Assembly (NCBI GenBank): GCA_017446685.1
Contig: JAFSQI010000135.1
Location: 28,788-92,787, forward strand
Direction of reading: 5' to 3'
Source: Butyrivibrio sp.
Lineage (GTDB): Bacteria; Bacillota; Clostridia; Lachnospirales; Lachnospiraceae
DNA: 64,000 nucleotides
Positions within the stretch are counted from its first letter, which is position 1. Each line of letters opens with the position of its first letter. The position numbers and the translations under genes were made by a program. This document shows, piece by piece, positions 36,331 to 45,474 of the stretch. The notes under the pieces are model-generated. The model searched no databases. It was given only the letters and a program-made list of their open reading frames with translations, and was not told the DNA's origin.

Positions 36331-39273
36331 TCAATGTGTACTTATATTCTCTCCAAGGAGCTTCAATTCCCGGAGAGAGAACAAGCGGCATTGCCGCACA
36401 GTTCCAACACCATAATCAAAATACAGGGTATCTTCTTTAACGTCACACAGATCAGGCAACATAGCTATAACCTCAAATCTGTCGTTCAAAAGTTCTCCGT
36501 ATCTTTGCCCTTTTGAATCAACAAATTCCGCAATAATTCCTTCACTCGTTTTGCTCACATAGGTAAGAAAAGCATCCTGAGATAAAGAAGCAATTACTTT
36601 ACCGGATTCTTTATCATAGACTACAGGTGCATCATGAAGTGATGACGCAATCCTGTAATTATCGATAAAGAACTCCTCATAAAGATCTTTGTCAGGTGCA
36701 TCCCCTAAACTCTCTGAAATCATCTTTCCATCAGATGCACTGTACTTTCTTACAGTTCCGTCATACCAGGTAACTTCCAGATAAGATTCTGCCCCGTCTC
36801 TTACAAAAATCTGGTCATAAATCTTTCCCGGTTCCTCAAGTTCATATTCTCCAATAACATTGCCTGACTTATCATAAATGCGAAAGCCCTCAATACTAAA
36901 GAGCATAATTGTATTTCCATCAGAGCTTATTCTTGCTTCATCATGAGGGTAATAAGCATCATAACTATATGCCGTTGTATCGCTATGGTTTTCTTTTTCC
37001 AGGATACTTAACATGGCATTATCTCTGCAGCCTAAAACCGCGTTTTTATCTGATAACACAATAAAATCAATTTTCCCTGATGTTTCTTTTTTATAATTAA
37101 TCTTTCCTGTCTTATCGTAAACAGCACAGCTCCCATCATCAAAAGAAGCCAAAGTAAAATCTTCACTCGGATAAAAATCCGTTATGCCAGCGTCAGGATT
37201 GTATAGCAGCTCCTGCTGCCTGTACTCTGTACTATCCATATACACAAGCAATCCGCCATCCGAAAGGAATAACCCGTTATTTCCCTTCTTTAAATGAATT
37301 TCTTTATTGCTGCTATAGTCAGCTATCGCCTTACCTTCTTCAACATCGATTATATAAAATAAAGCCTCGGTCTGATTTTCACAGGCAACAGCAAAATTAT
37401 CGTCAACAAAACACCCCTCAAAATGGTCATAATCTGAGTTTTCAAAAATAATCAGATCATTATCAGGATTATTCAAGTCAAGAATCTGTAAGCTCCCGTC
37501 TGAAAACGATATAGCCATTTCATTTCCCGATTCATTCAGCGCAAATACTTCATCATCAGGGTCAGCAAATATATCATTTTCAGGAACCGGAATATGCCCT
37601 GAAAGCTTTCTGGTAAGAAGCTCTTCTCCGCTCTTTGTGTCATAAACAACTACATTTTCATCACTTCTGTTTATTGCCGCTATGACTTTCCTATTCCCGC
37701 TGATAGAAAGATTTGTAGCTGTTTTTCCCTGCCATAGCTGACTTTTTGTATCAAAATTATAAGAACATACTCCATTTTCGCCCGCATAAATAATCGTAGT
37801 GTCATCAAGAAACACTACGTCTGAAAGCGCTGATTGCTGAACCTTTAAGGTAACAATCGGTTCAGATGTATCTTCAAAGCTGTAAATTGCAGTCTCATAT
37901 GCGTAAGTTACACAAAAATAGTCTCCCGATGGCGAAAGAACTATATGAAATGGTTCTGCCGGAAGCTTAACCATCTCTTTAGCGTCGAAACAATCATCCA
38001 GCTCATAAACTCCCAAGGCACTTGTAAGTGCAAGCCTGGCATTAGATGTTACCGGTGCTGCAAAAGCAGTTCCCTCCGGCATTGCTTCAAGTGCTAACTC
38101 TACAGCCCTTTTCACATCTCCTTCTTCCAGAGCAGTTCCGGAATACTCTGAAAGGGCAAGTGCATTTTGACGCTGCTCCATCTGCTTTAATCCAACAAAT
38201 GTTAATGCCCCTCCAACCAGGAAAACTGTACCTGCTATAGCAGCAGATGTAATAATTCTTTTTCTTCTTGCAATGACTCTCGGATCATTTTTGTATAAGT
38301 CATTAAAGGCCTTGAGCATTTCAGAAGCAGTTTGAAATCTGTCTTCCGGAAGAGGTGCCATAGCCTTGTTTATTATTTCTGCAATAGCAATGCTGCAGTG
38401 TTCACCATCAAGCGGAATAACGTCTGTAGCATGTTCAGCAGGTCTATTGCCGGAAATCAAATGGTATAACGTAGCACCAAGACTGTATATATCAGACCTG
38501 GCATCCAGCATTACCGTTTTTCCCTTGTATGAAGACGAGCTTTGTGATTCCGACGAGGATTTATTTACCCCTTTATTGTTCTGCTCATCCATTTCCGTTA
38601 CAGTAGCAGGAACAGTCTTATCTTCATCAATATCTGTCTGCTTTACTGTAACTTCTTCATCAATCTGCGTTTTTTCAGCCTGAGAAGCATTTTTTCCATA
38701 TATAATCTTTTTTTCCAATAATGCTTCAGAAAAATCCTCTGTGTAATGCTCCGGAGAAGCATATCCTCTGCTGTACCCTACTTTAACCGCACCATCTTCG
38801 CCAAGTGCCAAAGCAATATTGTAATCAATAAGACATATATCTCCATTTGAACGGAGCATTATATTAGCAGGCTTAATATCTGCATGAAGTATTCCATGGG
38901 GAGGGCGTGTGTGCAGATACTCCAAAGCTTCAAGAATCTGTCTTGCCCATTTAACCAGCTCAGGCTGCGAAGGAAGCTGCCCTCTTTTAATCCTTTTGTC
39001 CAGACTTTCACCGTCTATATAATCCATTACGGTATACACTACATCATTTTCCTGGACAAAATCATATACCTGCGGAATATATGTCTGACTAAGTCCTTTT
39101 AAAAGATCCACCTCACGACGCAGAGACGAAGTATCCGCTTTTAAGGAACGCTTATCAGCCTTAAGTACAATGGTCTTATCAAGTCTGATATGCCTGCCAA
39201 GATAAACTACTCCTCCGCCTCCTGCACCAATTTTCTCATTTAATTCATATAATCCGGCTATTATCTCAGACAT
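36331..39273 (-). CDS. Large membrane Ser/Thr protein kinase with propeller-like outer domain
   Basis: The 980-residue Hanks-type kinase has an N-terminal kinase domain (1-~325): Gly-rich loop IGAGGGGVVYLG, Lys38 in IVLKAD, catalytic loop HADIKPANIML (H130-A-D132), metal site IDYN in place of DFG, and ARSDIYSLGATLYHL. A ~70-residue Thr/Ser/Glu-rich insert (~183-255) sits in the activation-segment region and contains TVKQTDIDEDKTVPATVTEMD-like sequence and GKTVMLD. One membrane segment (~341-362) follows, then ~600 residues of WD-like or quinoprotein-like propeller blades that face outside. The 56-residue gene before it overlaps its start by eight bases. Confidence 0.93.
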   Translation of the reverse strand: MSEIIAGLYELNEKIGAGGGGVVYLGRHIRLDKTIVLKADKRSLKADTSSLRREVDLLKGLSQTYIPQVYDFVQENDVVYTVMDYIDGESLDKRIKRGQLPSQPELVKWARQILEALEYLHTRPPHGILHADIKPANIMLRSNGDICLIDYNIALALGEDGAVKVGYSRGYASPEHYTEDFSEALLEKKIIYGKNASQAEKTQIDEEVTVKQTDIDEDKTVPATVTEMDEQNNKGVNKSSSESQSSSSYKGKTVMLDARSDIYSLGATLYHLISGNRPAEHATDVIPLDGEHCSIAIAEIINKAMAPLPEDRFQTASEMLKAFNDLYKNDPRVIARRKRIITSAAIAGTVFLVGGALTFVGLKQMEQRQNALALSEYSGTALEEGDVKRAVELALEAMPEGTAFAAPVTSNARLALTSALGVYELDDCFDAKEMVKLPAEPFHIVLSPSGDYFCVTYAYETAIYSFEDTSEPIVTLKVQQSALSDVVFLDDTTIIYAGENGVCSYNFDTKSQLWQGKTATNLSISGNRKVIAAINRSDENVVVYDTKSGEELLTRKLSGHIPVPENDIFADPDDEVFALNESGNEMAISFSDGSLQILDLNNPDNDLIIFENSDYDHFEGCFVDDNFAVACENQTEALFYIIDVEEGKAIADYSSNKEIHLKKGNNGLFLSDGGLLVYMDSTEYRQQELLYNPDAGITDFYPSEDFTLASFDDGSCAVYDKTGKINYKKETSGKIDFIVLSDKNAVLGCRDNAMLSILEKENHSDTTAYSYDAYYPHDEARISSDGNTIMLFSIEGFRIYDKSGNVIGEYELEEPGKIYDQIFVRDGAESYLEVTWYDGTVRKYSASDGKMISESLGDAPDKDLYEEFFIDNYRIASSLHDAPVVYDKESGKVIASLSQDAFLTYVSKTSEGIIAEFVDSKGQRYGELLNDRFEVIAMLPDLCDVKEDTLYFDYGVGTVRQCRLFSLRELKLLGENISTH

Positions 39274-39436
39274 TTTCTCCGTATTCCTTTTTTAATTTTT
39301 CCTTTAATTTTCTGCCTGAATGTCTGAAGACAATAAAACATACAACTGCAAATATCACAGCAGCAGCCATCAGGGTAATCCCACCATAAAAAAATAATTC
39401 AGTTAATGAAATGTTGATAAAAAATTTATTAAACAT
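39266..39436 (-). CDS. Small single-span membrane protein coupled to the kinase
   Basis: This 56-residue frame (MFNKFFINISLTELFF then YGGITLMAAAVIFAV, VCFIVFRH and a basic tail SGRKLKEKLKKEYGENV) is too short for simple gene callers. It has a short outer N terminus, one membrane helix (~18-38) and a positively charged cytoplasmic tail with a Lys/Glu helix. Its stop overlaps the kinase start (ATGTCTGA), the usual sign of translational coupling. No strong ribosome binding site is seen before its ATG. I do not recognise a family; a kinase partner or membrane adaptor is inference from position. Confidence 0.6.
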   Translation of the reverse strand: MFNKFFINISLTELFFYGGITLMAAAVIFAVVCFIVFRHSGRKLKEKLKKEYGENV

Positions 39437-39512
39437 AAAGTGATATTAACACAATATATCCATGTGGTTCAATAGTTTTTGCCTATATAGTTCAAGTATT
39501 TTTTCAAACAAA

Positions 39513-39546
39513 AGCTCCCGTTACCATACGTAACGGAAGCCTTTGT
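39513..39546 (-). terminator. Terminator after the PAP2 gene
   Basis: On the minus strand GGCTTCCGTTAC and GTAACGGGAGCT pair over 12 positions (one wobble each at two sites) with a 5-base loop, followed by TTTTGTTTG. Also T-rich on the plus side, so possibly bidirectional. Confidence 0.75.
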
Positions 39547-39554
39547 TTTATCTC

Positions 39555-40268
39555 TTATCCATTATATCTTACAGCAACTTTCTCTCCCTGTTTCATACAG
39601 AAGTTTTCCAAAACAGAAGTGTGATAATAGAACAGATAAAATATTATTGCCATTATGAATGCAGTAGTAACATCATAGAACGAATGCTGCTTTACAAACA
39701 CTGTAGAGAGAATAATGAGCCATCCTATGATGTCCATTATAATTATGCCCCTTTTGGTAAAGCGTTTGCTGTGATGGACTGCAATCATTGTGCCTATCGA
39801 ATTGTAAACATGAATGCTTGGCCAAAGGTTGGTCGGCGTATCCGAATCATAGATAAACTGAACCAGGTGAGTAAACACATTATCCCTTGGCATAACTGCA
39901 GGTCTGAGCTGATGCATATTCGGGAATAAGGTTGATATAACAAGAAACACTGTCATTCCCGTAGCCAGGAAGAAAAAGTTCTTGTAATAGTCCTCCACAT
40001 CAAAGGAAAACATAAAAAACAGCAATGTGAGCGAAACATACGCAAACCACATAAAATATGGAATAATAAATGCCTCCACAAACGGAATATGGTCATCAAT
40101 TGCCGTATGAATTACTGTATAATGTGCAAAAGTATGGTGCTCAATGTAAATAAACCAGTAAAGATAAATCGGAGCATAGATAAGAATCGGCACTGCCAGC
40201 TTAAGATAGTCCATTAAAGCTGCTTTGTTAAACGGTCTTCCTGTCCACTCCTCATAGAATTTTTTCAT
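39555..40268 (-). CDS. PAP2-family membrane phosphatase or phosphotransferase
   Basis: A protein of ~237 residues with about six membrane segments. The PAP2 motifs are PSIHVYNSIG and, near the C terminus, KQHSFYDVTTAF, which match the Ser-His and His-x3-Asp parts of the PAP2 catalytic site, with the preceding arginine position altered. Enzymes of this class act on lipid phosphates or inositol phospholipids. Start chosen at 40268, preceded by GAGGAAAAAATT. It follows a GT2 glycosyltransferase, so a role in glycolipid or wall polymer assembly is likely; the substrate is not readable. Confidence 0.85.
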   Translation of the reverse strand: MKKFYEEWTGRPFNKAALMDYLKLAVPILIYAPIYLYWFIYIEHHTFAHYTVIHTAIDDHIPFVEAFIIPYFMWFAYVSLTLLFFMFSFDVEDYYKNFFFLATGMTVFLVISTLFPNMHQLRPAVMPRDNVFTHLVQFIYDSDTPTNLWPSIHVYNSIGTMIAVHHSKRFTKRGIIIMDIIGWLIILSTVFVKQHSFYDVTTAFIMAIIFYLFYYHTSVLENFCMKQGEKVAVRYNG

Positions 40269-40357
40269 AATTTTTTCCTCATAAATCACAAACAAGAGTA
40301 GGTATCACAATATATCTACTGAAACACTTCATACCAATAGCCACATCAAAGCCTTTA

Positions 40358-41383
40358 TCAGTTGAAGTGGAAAATCTTCTGTAAAAGCTTGTAACCGGCA
40401 AGTGTTATTTTCCTTCCTCCCTTGCCCGGAAGATAAATATATGTTCCTTCTATACTATATCTTATCTTAACGTATAAAAGATAATTCTTTTCTTTGATAT
40501 AGTCAAGAAGTTTCTGTCTCTTGGCAAGATTTTCCGGCGTATCCTCAGTAATAAGCAGCACTGATGATATAGCTGTAATGATTTCAAGGTAATTGAACAT
40601 GTACTTATGGCGTTCCTTCTGGGAACGGATCATTCCATAATTTTCTACGTAGTAATCAACCATGAGCTTGTTGACTCTGAGCTGCTGATCAATTCTTGAT
40701 AACATAATCTTCTGATTAACCGACTGATCTTCTCTTCCTATATAGTAATAATAGAAATTGATATCAAGATAATACATAGTCTTAACAAAAGGAAGCGGGT
40801 TAAATACATAAATATTATCCACATAGAAGGTATGTTCAGGAAGCTTTAGTCCACACTGCTTCAACAGCTTGGTTCTGAAAATAACTGAATGCATCAAGAG
40901 ATAATGTCCCTTTGGAGTTCTCTTAATGTCTTTCCAGGTAAAGAGCTGTTCAATAGGGAACATTCTGTTGTAGCGCATTACCTTGTGTCTTTTCTCTCCC
41001 ACTTTGTTGTAAACAAAGTTACTGATAAGAAGATCCAGCTGTTTCTCACCACCTGCAAGCTCTGCAAGTGTAGAAAGAATCTTTCTGTATGCAATCTCTT
41101 TTACCCAGTCGTCTGAATCTACAACCTTGAAAAAGAGACCTGTTGCGTGCTCAATTCCTGAATTAACAGCTGAGCCATGTCCTCCGTTGGGTTTATGTAT
41201 AGCTCTGCATATAGTAGGATACTGTGCCTCATATCTGTCGGCGATTTCTGCGGTATTGTCCTTAGATCCATCATCAACTATAAGAATTTCTACGTCTTCA
41301 CCTCCAACAAGAAGAGAATCGATACATTTCTCCATATAGTCCTGTGAATTGTAGCAAGGTACAGCAATCGAAAGTAACTTCAT
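40358..41383 (-). CDS. Family 2 glycosyltransferase
   Basis: The 341-residue protein has a GT2 (GT-A) domain: LLSIAVPCYNSQDYMEKCID, VEILIVDDGSKDNTAEIAD (nucleotide site), HKPNGGHGSAVNSGI and FFKVVDSDDWV (DxD). The C-terminal third is helical with a possible membrane-associated segment. It transfers a sugar to an envelope acceptor, unknown here. Separated by 7 bases from the DUF1653 gene before it and followed by PAP2. Confidence 0.9.
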   Translation of the reverse strand: MKLLSIAVPCYNSQDYMEKCIDSLLVGGEDVEILIVDDGSKDNTAEIADRYEAQYPTICRAIHKPNGGHGSAVNSGIEHATGLFFKVVDSDDWVKEIAYRKILSTLAELAGGEKQLDLLISNFVYNKVGEKRHKVMRYNRMFPIEQLFTWKDIKRTPKGHYLLMHSVIFRTKLLKQCGLKLPEHTFYVDNIYVFNPLPFVKTMYYLDINFYYYYIGREDQSVNQKIMLSRIDQQLRVNKLMVDYYVENYGMIRSQKERHKYMFNYLEIITAISSVLLITEDTPENLAKRQKLLDYIKEKNYLLYVKIRYSIEGTYIYLPGKGGRKITLAGYKLLQKIFHFN

Positions 41384-41390
41384 GATGTAA

Positions 41391-42044
41391 TTAACTCCTT
41401 AATCTTGTGCTTTCAAATTTTTCCATTGTATTAAGACATGTGCGAAGATCATCAAACCTGTCATATACATCGCCTTCAGGCACAACTACCCCAAGTGACA
41501 TAGCCATAACGTCAATCATATCATTGGTTATAGTAGGACGAAGCTTGGAAAGAATATCATTTCTTTCGGAAGCAAGATCTGCATCCAAAAATTTAATTAC
41601 AAGAGGATCCAGATTCAACTCTTTTGCCTCTTCATCAACACTCTTATCCATTATTTCAGAATGTTTGTAAGGATTTTTTCTGAAGCTGTCACGTTCATCC
41701 TTAAATCTGTCTGACTTATCTTCTTTTTCATCCGTCTTTTTAAAAACGTCATCACATGACTTATTATTGACTACGGGCTTATCAAAGCTTTGCTCCTGTT
41801 TTGTGGCATTAACCTTTTCAAAACGGTACTCCTGTTTAACATCAGGATATTTCACTCTGTCGACCTTGCTCATAAACATATCAAGTGGTCTGACATATAC
41901 CTTATAATCACCGTAAAGAGCCTGATAAACCACCATTTCCTCTCTCGTCTCAGAATGAACAGCTATAGTAATTATCTGATAGAGATTGCCCTTAAAATGT
42001 CTGTATAACTCTTGAGGTCTGGGTCTTTCCAAAACTTTTTCCAC
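41391..42044 (-). CDS. DUF1653-domain protein with charged C-terminal extension
   Basis: The 217-residue protein has an N-terminal DUF1653 domain (1-~80): YRHFKGNLYQIITIAVHSET, VVYQALYGDYKVYVRPLDMF. The middle (~85-140) is highly charged and disordered, and the C terminus (~145-217) forms a helical region ending in a predicted coil. DUF1653 has no established role. It lies between holA and a GT2 gene on the same strand. Confidence 0.75.
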   Translation of the reverse strand: MEKVLERPRPQELYRHFKGNLYQIITIAVHSETREEMVVYQALYGDYKVYVRPLDMFMSKVDRVKYPDVKQEYRFEKVNATKQEQSFDKPVVNNKSCDDVFKKTDEKEDKSDRFKDERDSFRKNPYKHSEIMDKSVDEEAKELNLDPLVIKFLDADLASERNDILSKLRPTITNDMIDVMAMSLGVVVPEGDVYDRFDDLRTCLNTMEKFESTRLRS

Positions 42045-42090
42045 CTTTCATCAAAATCCATATCTTATATAGTATAAGCCTTAATGACGT

Positions 42091-43107
42091 TTATTTCAAA
42101 TCTGTGCAACCGATTATCACCATCTCAACACTAATAACATAATCAAGCTTACCTGTTTTTACCGCTTCATCATTGGAAGCACAAAGTTCAAGTGCTTTTT
42201 TTAGTTCATCAAAAGAATATCCTTTTGACCAGTTAACATATTTTCCCACAAGAAACGGAGCAAGTTTAATCGCAGAGGCAATTGATCCGTTATCCCTGTG
42301 ATTGGTGCTCATCTCTTTAACCTGAAGCATGAGATTAAACTGTCTCATGATCAGTGCCAGAATCTTTGCAGGCGGTTCCTTCAGCGCCAATAGGTCATAA
42401 TAAAGATTTATGGCTTTCTTTTGATTTTTTTCGACTATCGCATCAGTCATGGCAAAAATTCTGTTAGTAAGCCAGTTTGCGCACACAGCATCGATATCAT
42501 TTTCTGTAATCTCATCTCTGTCAAGGCAATAACAAATGAGTTTTTCAAGCTCTGTGCTGATGTTGGACATATCGGTACCGACTCTGTCTATCATAAATGC
42601 CAAAGCTCTTGGAGAAATCTTTTTCCCCTCAGATACCACTTTAGAATTTATCCAGGTCTTTAATGTGCCCTCATCCTGTGGGTCGCAGCAAAGTTCAAAT
42701 CCAACCTTTGACACGGTCTTATAAATATCTTTTCTCTTATCGACATCTTTTTCCGCAAAAACAAAATATGTTGTCTCTGAAGGCTTTTTAAGATACTCCG
42801 AAAGTTCAGGACAGCCGTTCTTAAAAAAGCCGCTGTTTTCCACAAGAATAACTCTTTTATCGGCTAAAAACGGCAGTGTCTCAGCCATATCAATTATTTC
42901 GCCGGGATTCAATCCATCGCCCTCATACCTTGTAAAATTCATGCTGCCGAAATCCCCGGCCAAAGCCTTTACCAGCTTATCCCTGTTCTGATTTCTAAGA
43001 TATGCCTCTTCTCCATAGATAAGATAACACCGGCTAAAATCATTGTTTTTGATTGCATCGTTCAGTTGTCTTTGCTTAACCGGAAAATCCGTTGTCTTTG
43101 AAGCCAT
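42091..43107 (-). CDS. holA: DNA polymerase III delta subunit
   Basis: The ~338-residue HolA clamp-loader subunit opens the sliding clamp for replication. Recognisable words are YLIYGEEAYLRNQNRDKLV, LPFLADKRVILVENSGFFK, FVFAEKDVDKRK and a C-terminal LALIMRQFNLMLQVKEM. Start chosen at the ATG at 43107, with GGAG six bases upstream; the longer frame from 43119 would use GTG. The usual partner gene rpsT is not adjacent here; comEC precedes it by 56 bases, as in many Firmicutes. Confidence 0.92.
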   Translation of the reverse strand: MASKTTDFPVKQRQLNDAIKNNDFSRCYLIYGEEAYLRNQNRDKLVKALAGDFGSMNFTRYEGDGLNPGEIIDMAETLPFLADKRVILVENSGFFKNGCPELSEYLKKPSETTYFVFAEKDVDKRKDIYKTVSKVGFELCCDPQDEGTLKTWINSKVVSEGKKISPRALAFMIDRVGTDMSNISTELEKLICYCLDRDEITENDIDAVCANWLTNRIFAMTDAIVEKNQKKAINLYYDLLALKEPPAKILALIMRQFNLMLQVKEMSTNHRDNGSIASAIKLAPFLVGKYVNWSKGYSFDELKKALELCASNDEAVKTGKLDYVISVEMVIIGCTDLK

Positions 43108-43163
43108 TCTCCACTCCACATAAAAGTCATATTATAATGTAATTCTAAAAAAATATCTACTTG

Positions 43164-45443
43164 TTAACCACAATACTTATTTATTCTAACATTTTTTCTC
43201 CTTTTGCTGTAAAAAATTCTGACAGCCCCGCTCTCATCAGTTCTATAAACCACGCTTCCAACTTTAGAAAGTCTTTCAAGTACTTCCTTATGTGGATGAG
43301 AATATCTGTTATCGACACCACAGCTGATAAGTGCTATCTTTGGGCTTATTAGTTCCAAAAATTCTTCATCACTTGTATATCTTGAACCATGATGAGCAAC
43401 CTTTAAAAGAGTAATATCCGAATACTTTCCTGACTCTTTTCTTATATCCTCTAAAATATGCTCCTGCCCTTCTTTTTCGACATCTCCTGTAAAAAGAGCT
43501 GTAAAATCCCCAAACTTCATATAAAGTACAGTCGAATATGCATTGGCGCCTTCAGTTTCCATACCCTTTGTGGGATTAAGACAAAGAAGTTCCAGGTCAT
43601 CAAATACTATCTTTTGCCCGCAGCTAATATACGAAATCTTAATGCCAAGCTCATGCGCCCTCTCTTCAAGCTTCAAATAATTATCTCCTCTTGAAGCCTT
43701 TCCCACATCAGGTAAAACAAGATTTTCTACCTTAATCTCATTTTTTTCAACCGAATCCATTATCTCAAACATGCCTGAAATATGATCTTCATCCTCATGT
43801 GTCATGATCATCGCTTTTATCTTTGCAATTCCCTCATATTTTAAATATGGCAGCACCGAATATCTGCCGATATTCTTTTTGCTGGTGCTTCCGGAATCTA
43901 TAATAAGAGCCTCGCTCCTGGTCTTTACAAGAATTCCATCCCCCTGTCCCACGTCCATTGCAGTTATCATCAGATCCGGAGAAATATTTATCAGCATAAA
44001 AAGAACAGCGAAAACAAGAAGCATATTCCTGTATATGTTTTTTATTCTTTTAAATGTAGCAACAAATACAAATATAGCTACAAAATAAATGAATATTTTT
44101 ATGCTGCTTGTATGACCTGTGACAAATGTTTTTCCGGGAAGATGAGATGTTATTCCGCACAGAAATCTATAGAACCAAAGAATTATGCTGACAAAAATGC
44201 CGACCGACTTTCCAATTGGAACAAAAAGACTTCCGGCGATAATACAAATAACTCCAAGTATCATTAAAGGTGCCATTAGTGGAAGTACGATAAGATTCAG
44301 TAAAAATGAATATATTGGATAACTGAAATAAAAGCTCATATAAACAGGCAGCGTTACAAGAAAAACAGAAAAGCCTGCAAGAAGTCCACTACTTATATGA
44401 TTCAGAACTATTTCTGCAAATTTACACAATAAAGTTTTTTCTTTTTCATCATCTGAAAATTTCATTTTTCTCTTATCTATAAACAGATTTTTCATATATT
44501 CAAAGTCGAATGCTTTCATAACGTAAGCAATTCCGGCAACCGCTCCAAATGAAAATAAAAATCCACTGTTATAAACAAGCAGGGGCTGTTCAATCAAAAG
44601 CATCATTTCCACGATAGAAAGACTACTCAGAATATCATACGTTCTTCCAACGATTTGCGCCAAAAGCCTGATAGAAAACATAACAATGGCTCTATATGCC
44701 GATGAACTCATACCGCACATCAATCCGTAGCTGTACATCACCAAAACGGAAATTATTGACGCATACATAGTCTTAAGCCTCATCTTCCTAAGCAGCTTAT
44801 ACATTCCCATTCCAAGTATCGATATATGAAGCCCGCTTACAGCCAGAATATGTATTATTCCGCTACTTTGATATAGCTCTTTCATCTCTCTGTCCATATA
44901 TTCCTTGTCGCCAAGAAGAATCGCTTTCATAACCGCACTGTCTTTTTCAGGTAAAAAAATATCAAGCTTTCCTTCCAGATTCATTCGAATTTTATATAAA
45001 GCTTCGTGAAATACATCCTCCTTTCCGCCTCTTGCCAGTATATTGGTTTCTTTTATGCTGTATGAAATATTAATTGTTGAATAATAAAGATGACTGTCAA
45101 ATTCGCCCGGATTTCGGGCCTCTCCAAAAAGCCTTACCTTTCCGCGAATTTTAATGTACTCTCCGATTGCAGGCTCAATATAGCCATCTGTAGCCATCTC
45201 GCACTTAACCTGCATTTTTTCTTTATTGTTCCTGTCATCATATGGAAGAATATAGACAACAGGAATAATCTCACCGGTGTATCCAACAGTAAACTCCTTA
45301 CCTGTCACCACACCAATGAGCGTTATTTCACTTTTATCTGTCAAATTGGAATAATCGTACAGAAAATTGTTATCAAAGAATTGTAGATATAAATAGACAA
45401 TCACCGTTATTACTATAGAGGCAACGCATAACGGTCTTTTCAT
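43164..45443 (-). CDS. comEC: ComEC/Rec2 DNA-uptake channel protein
   Basis: The 759-residue membrane protein has an N-terminal OB-like region, a competence core (ILLGDKEYMDREMKELYQSS, HILAVSGLHISIL, ~190-460, about ten membrane segments), and a C-terminal metallo-beta-lactamase domain (~500-750) with MTHEDEDHISG, VAHHGSRYTSDEE and DNRYSHPH giving the metal-binding residues. It takes single-stranded DNA across the membrane; the lactamase domain is thought to degrade the other strand. A ComEA-like gene lies 3.2 kb away on the same strand, with a two-component pair between. Confidence 0.95.
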   Translation of the reverse strand: MKRPLCVASIVITVIVYLYLQFFDNNFLYDYSNLTDKSEITLIGVVTGKEFTVGYTGEIIPVVYILPYDDRNNKEKMQVKCEMATDGYIEPAIGEYIKIRGKVRLFGEARNPGEFDSHLYYSTINISYSIKETNILARGGKEDVFHEALYKIRMNLEGKLDIFLPEKDSAVMKAILLGDKEYMDREMKELYQSSGIIHILAVSGLHISILGMGMYKLLRKMRLKTMYASIISVLVMYSYGLMCGMSSSAYRAIVMFSIRLLAQIVGRTYDILSSLSIVEMMLLIEQPLLVYNSGFLFSFGAVAGIAYVMKAFDFEYMKNLFIDKRKMKFSDDEKEKTLLCKFAEIVLNHISSGLLAGFSVFLVTLPVYMSFYFSYPIYSFLLNLIVLPLMAPLMILGVICIIAGSLFVPIGKSVGIFVSIILWFYRFLCGITSHLPGKTFVTGHTSSIKIFIYFVAIFVFVATFKRIKNIYRNMLLVFAVLFMLINISPDLMITAMDVGQGDGILVKTRSEALIIDSGSTSKKNIGRYSVLPYLKYEGIAKIKAMIMTHEDEDHISGMFEIMDSVEKNEIKVENLVLPDVGKASRGDNYLKLEERAHELGIKISYISCGQKIVFDDLELLCLNPTKGMETEGANAYSTVLYMKFGDFTALFTGDVEKEGQEHILEDIRKESGKYSDITLLKVAHHGSRYTSDEEFLELISPKIALISCGVDNRYSHPHKEVLERLSKVGSVVYRTDESGAVRIFYSKRRKNVRINKYCG

Positions 45444-45474
45444 ATTACTAAAAAATATTCTCCTAACTTTTATC

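Noticed and set aside
40269-40295. Longer start for the PAP2 gene
   Set aside because: The strong ribosome binding site GAGGAAAAAATT lies within the longer form, so the internal ATG at 40268 is favoured.
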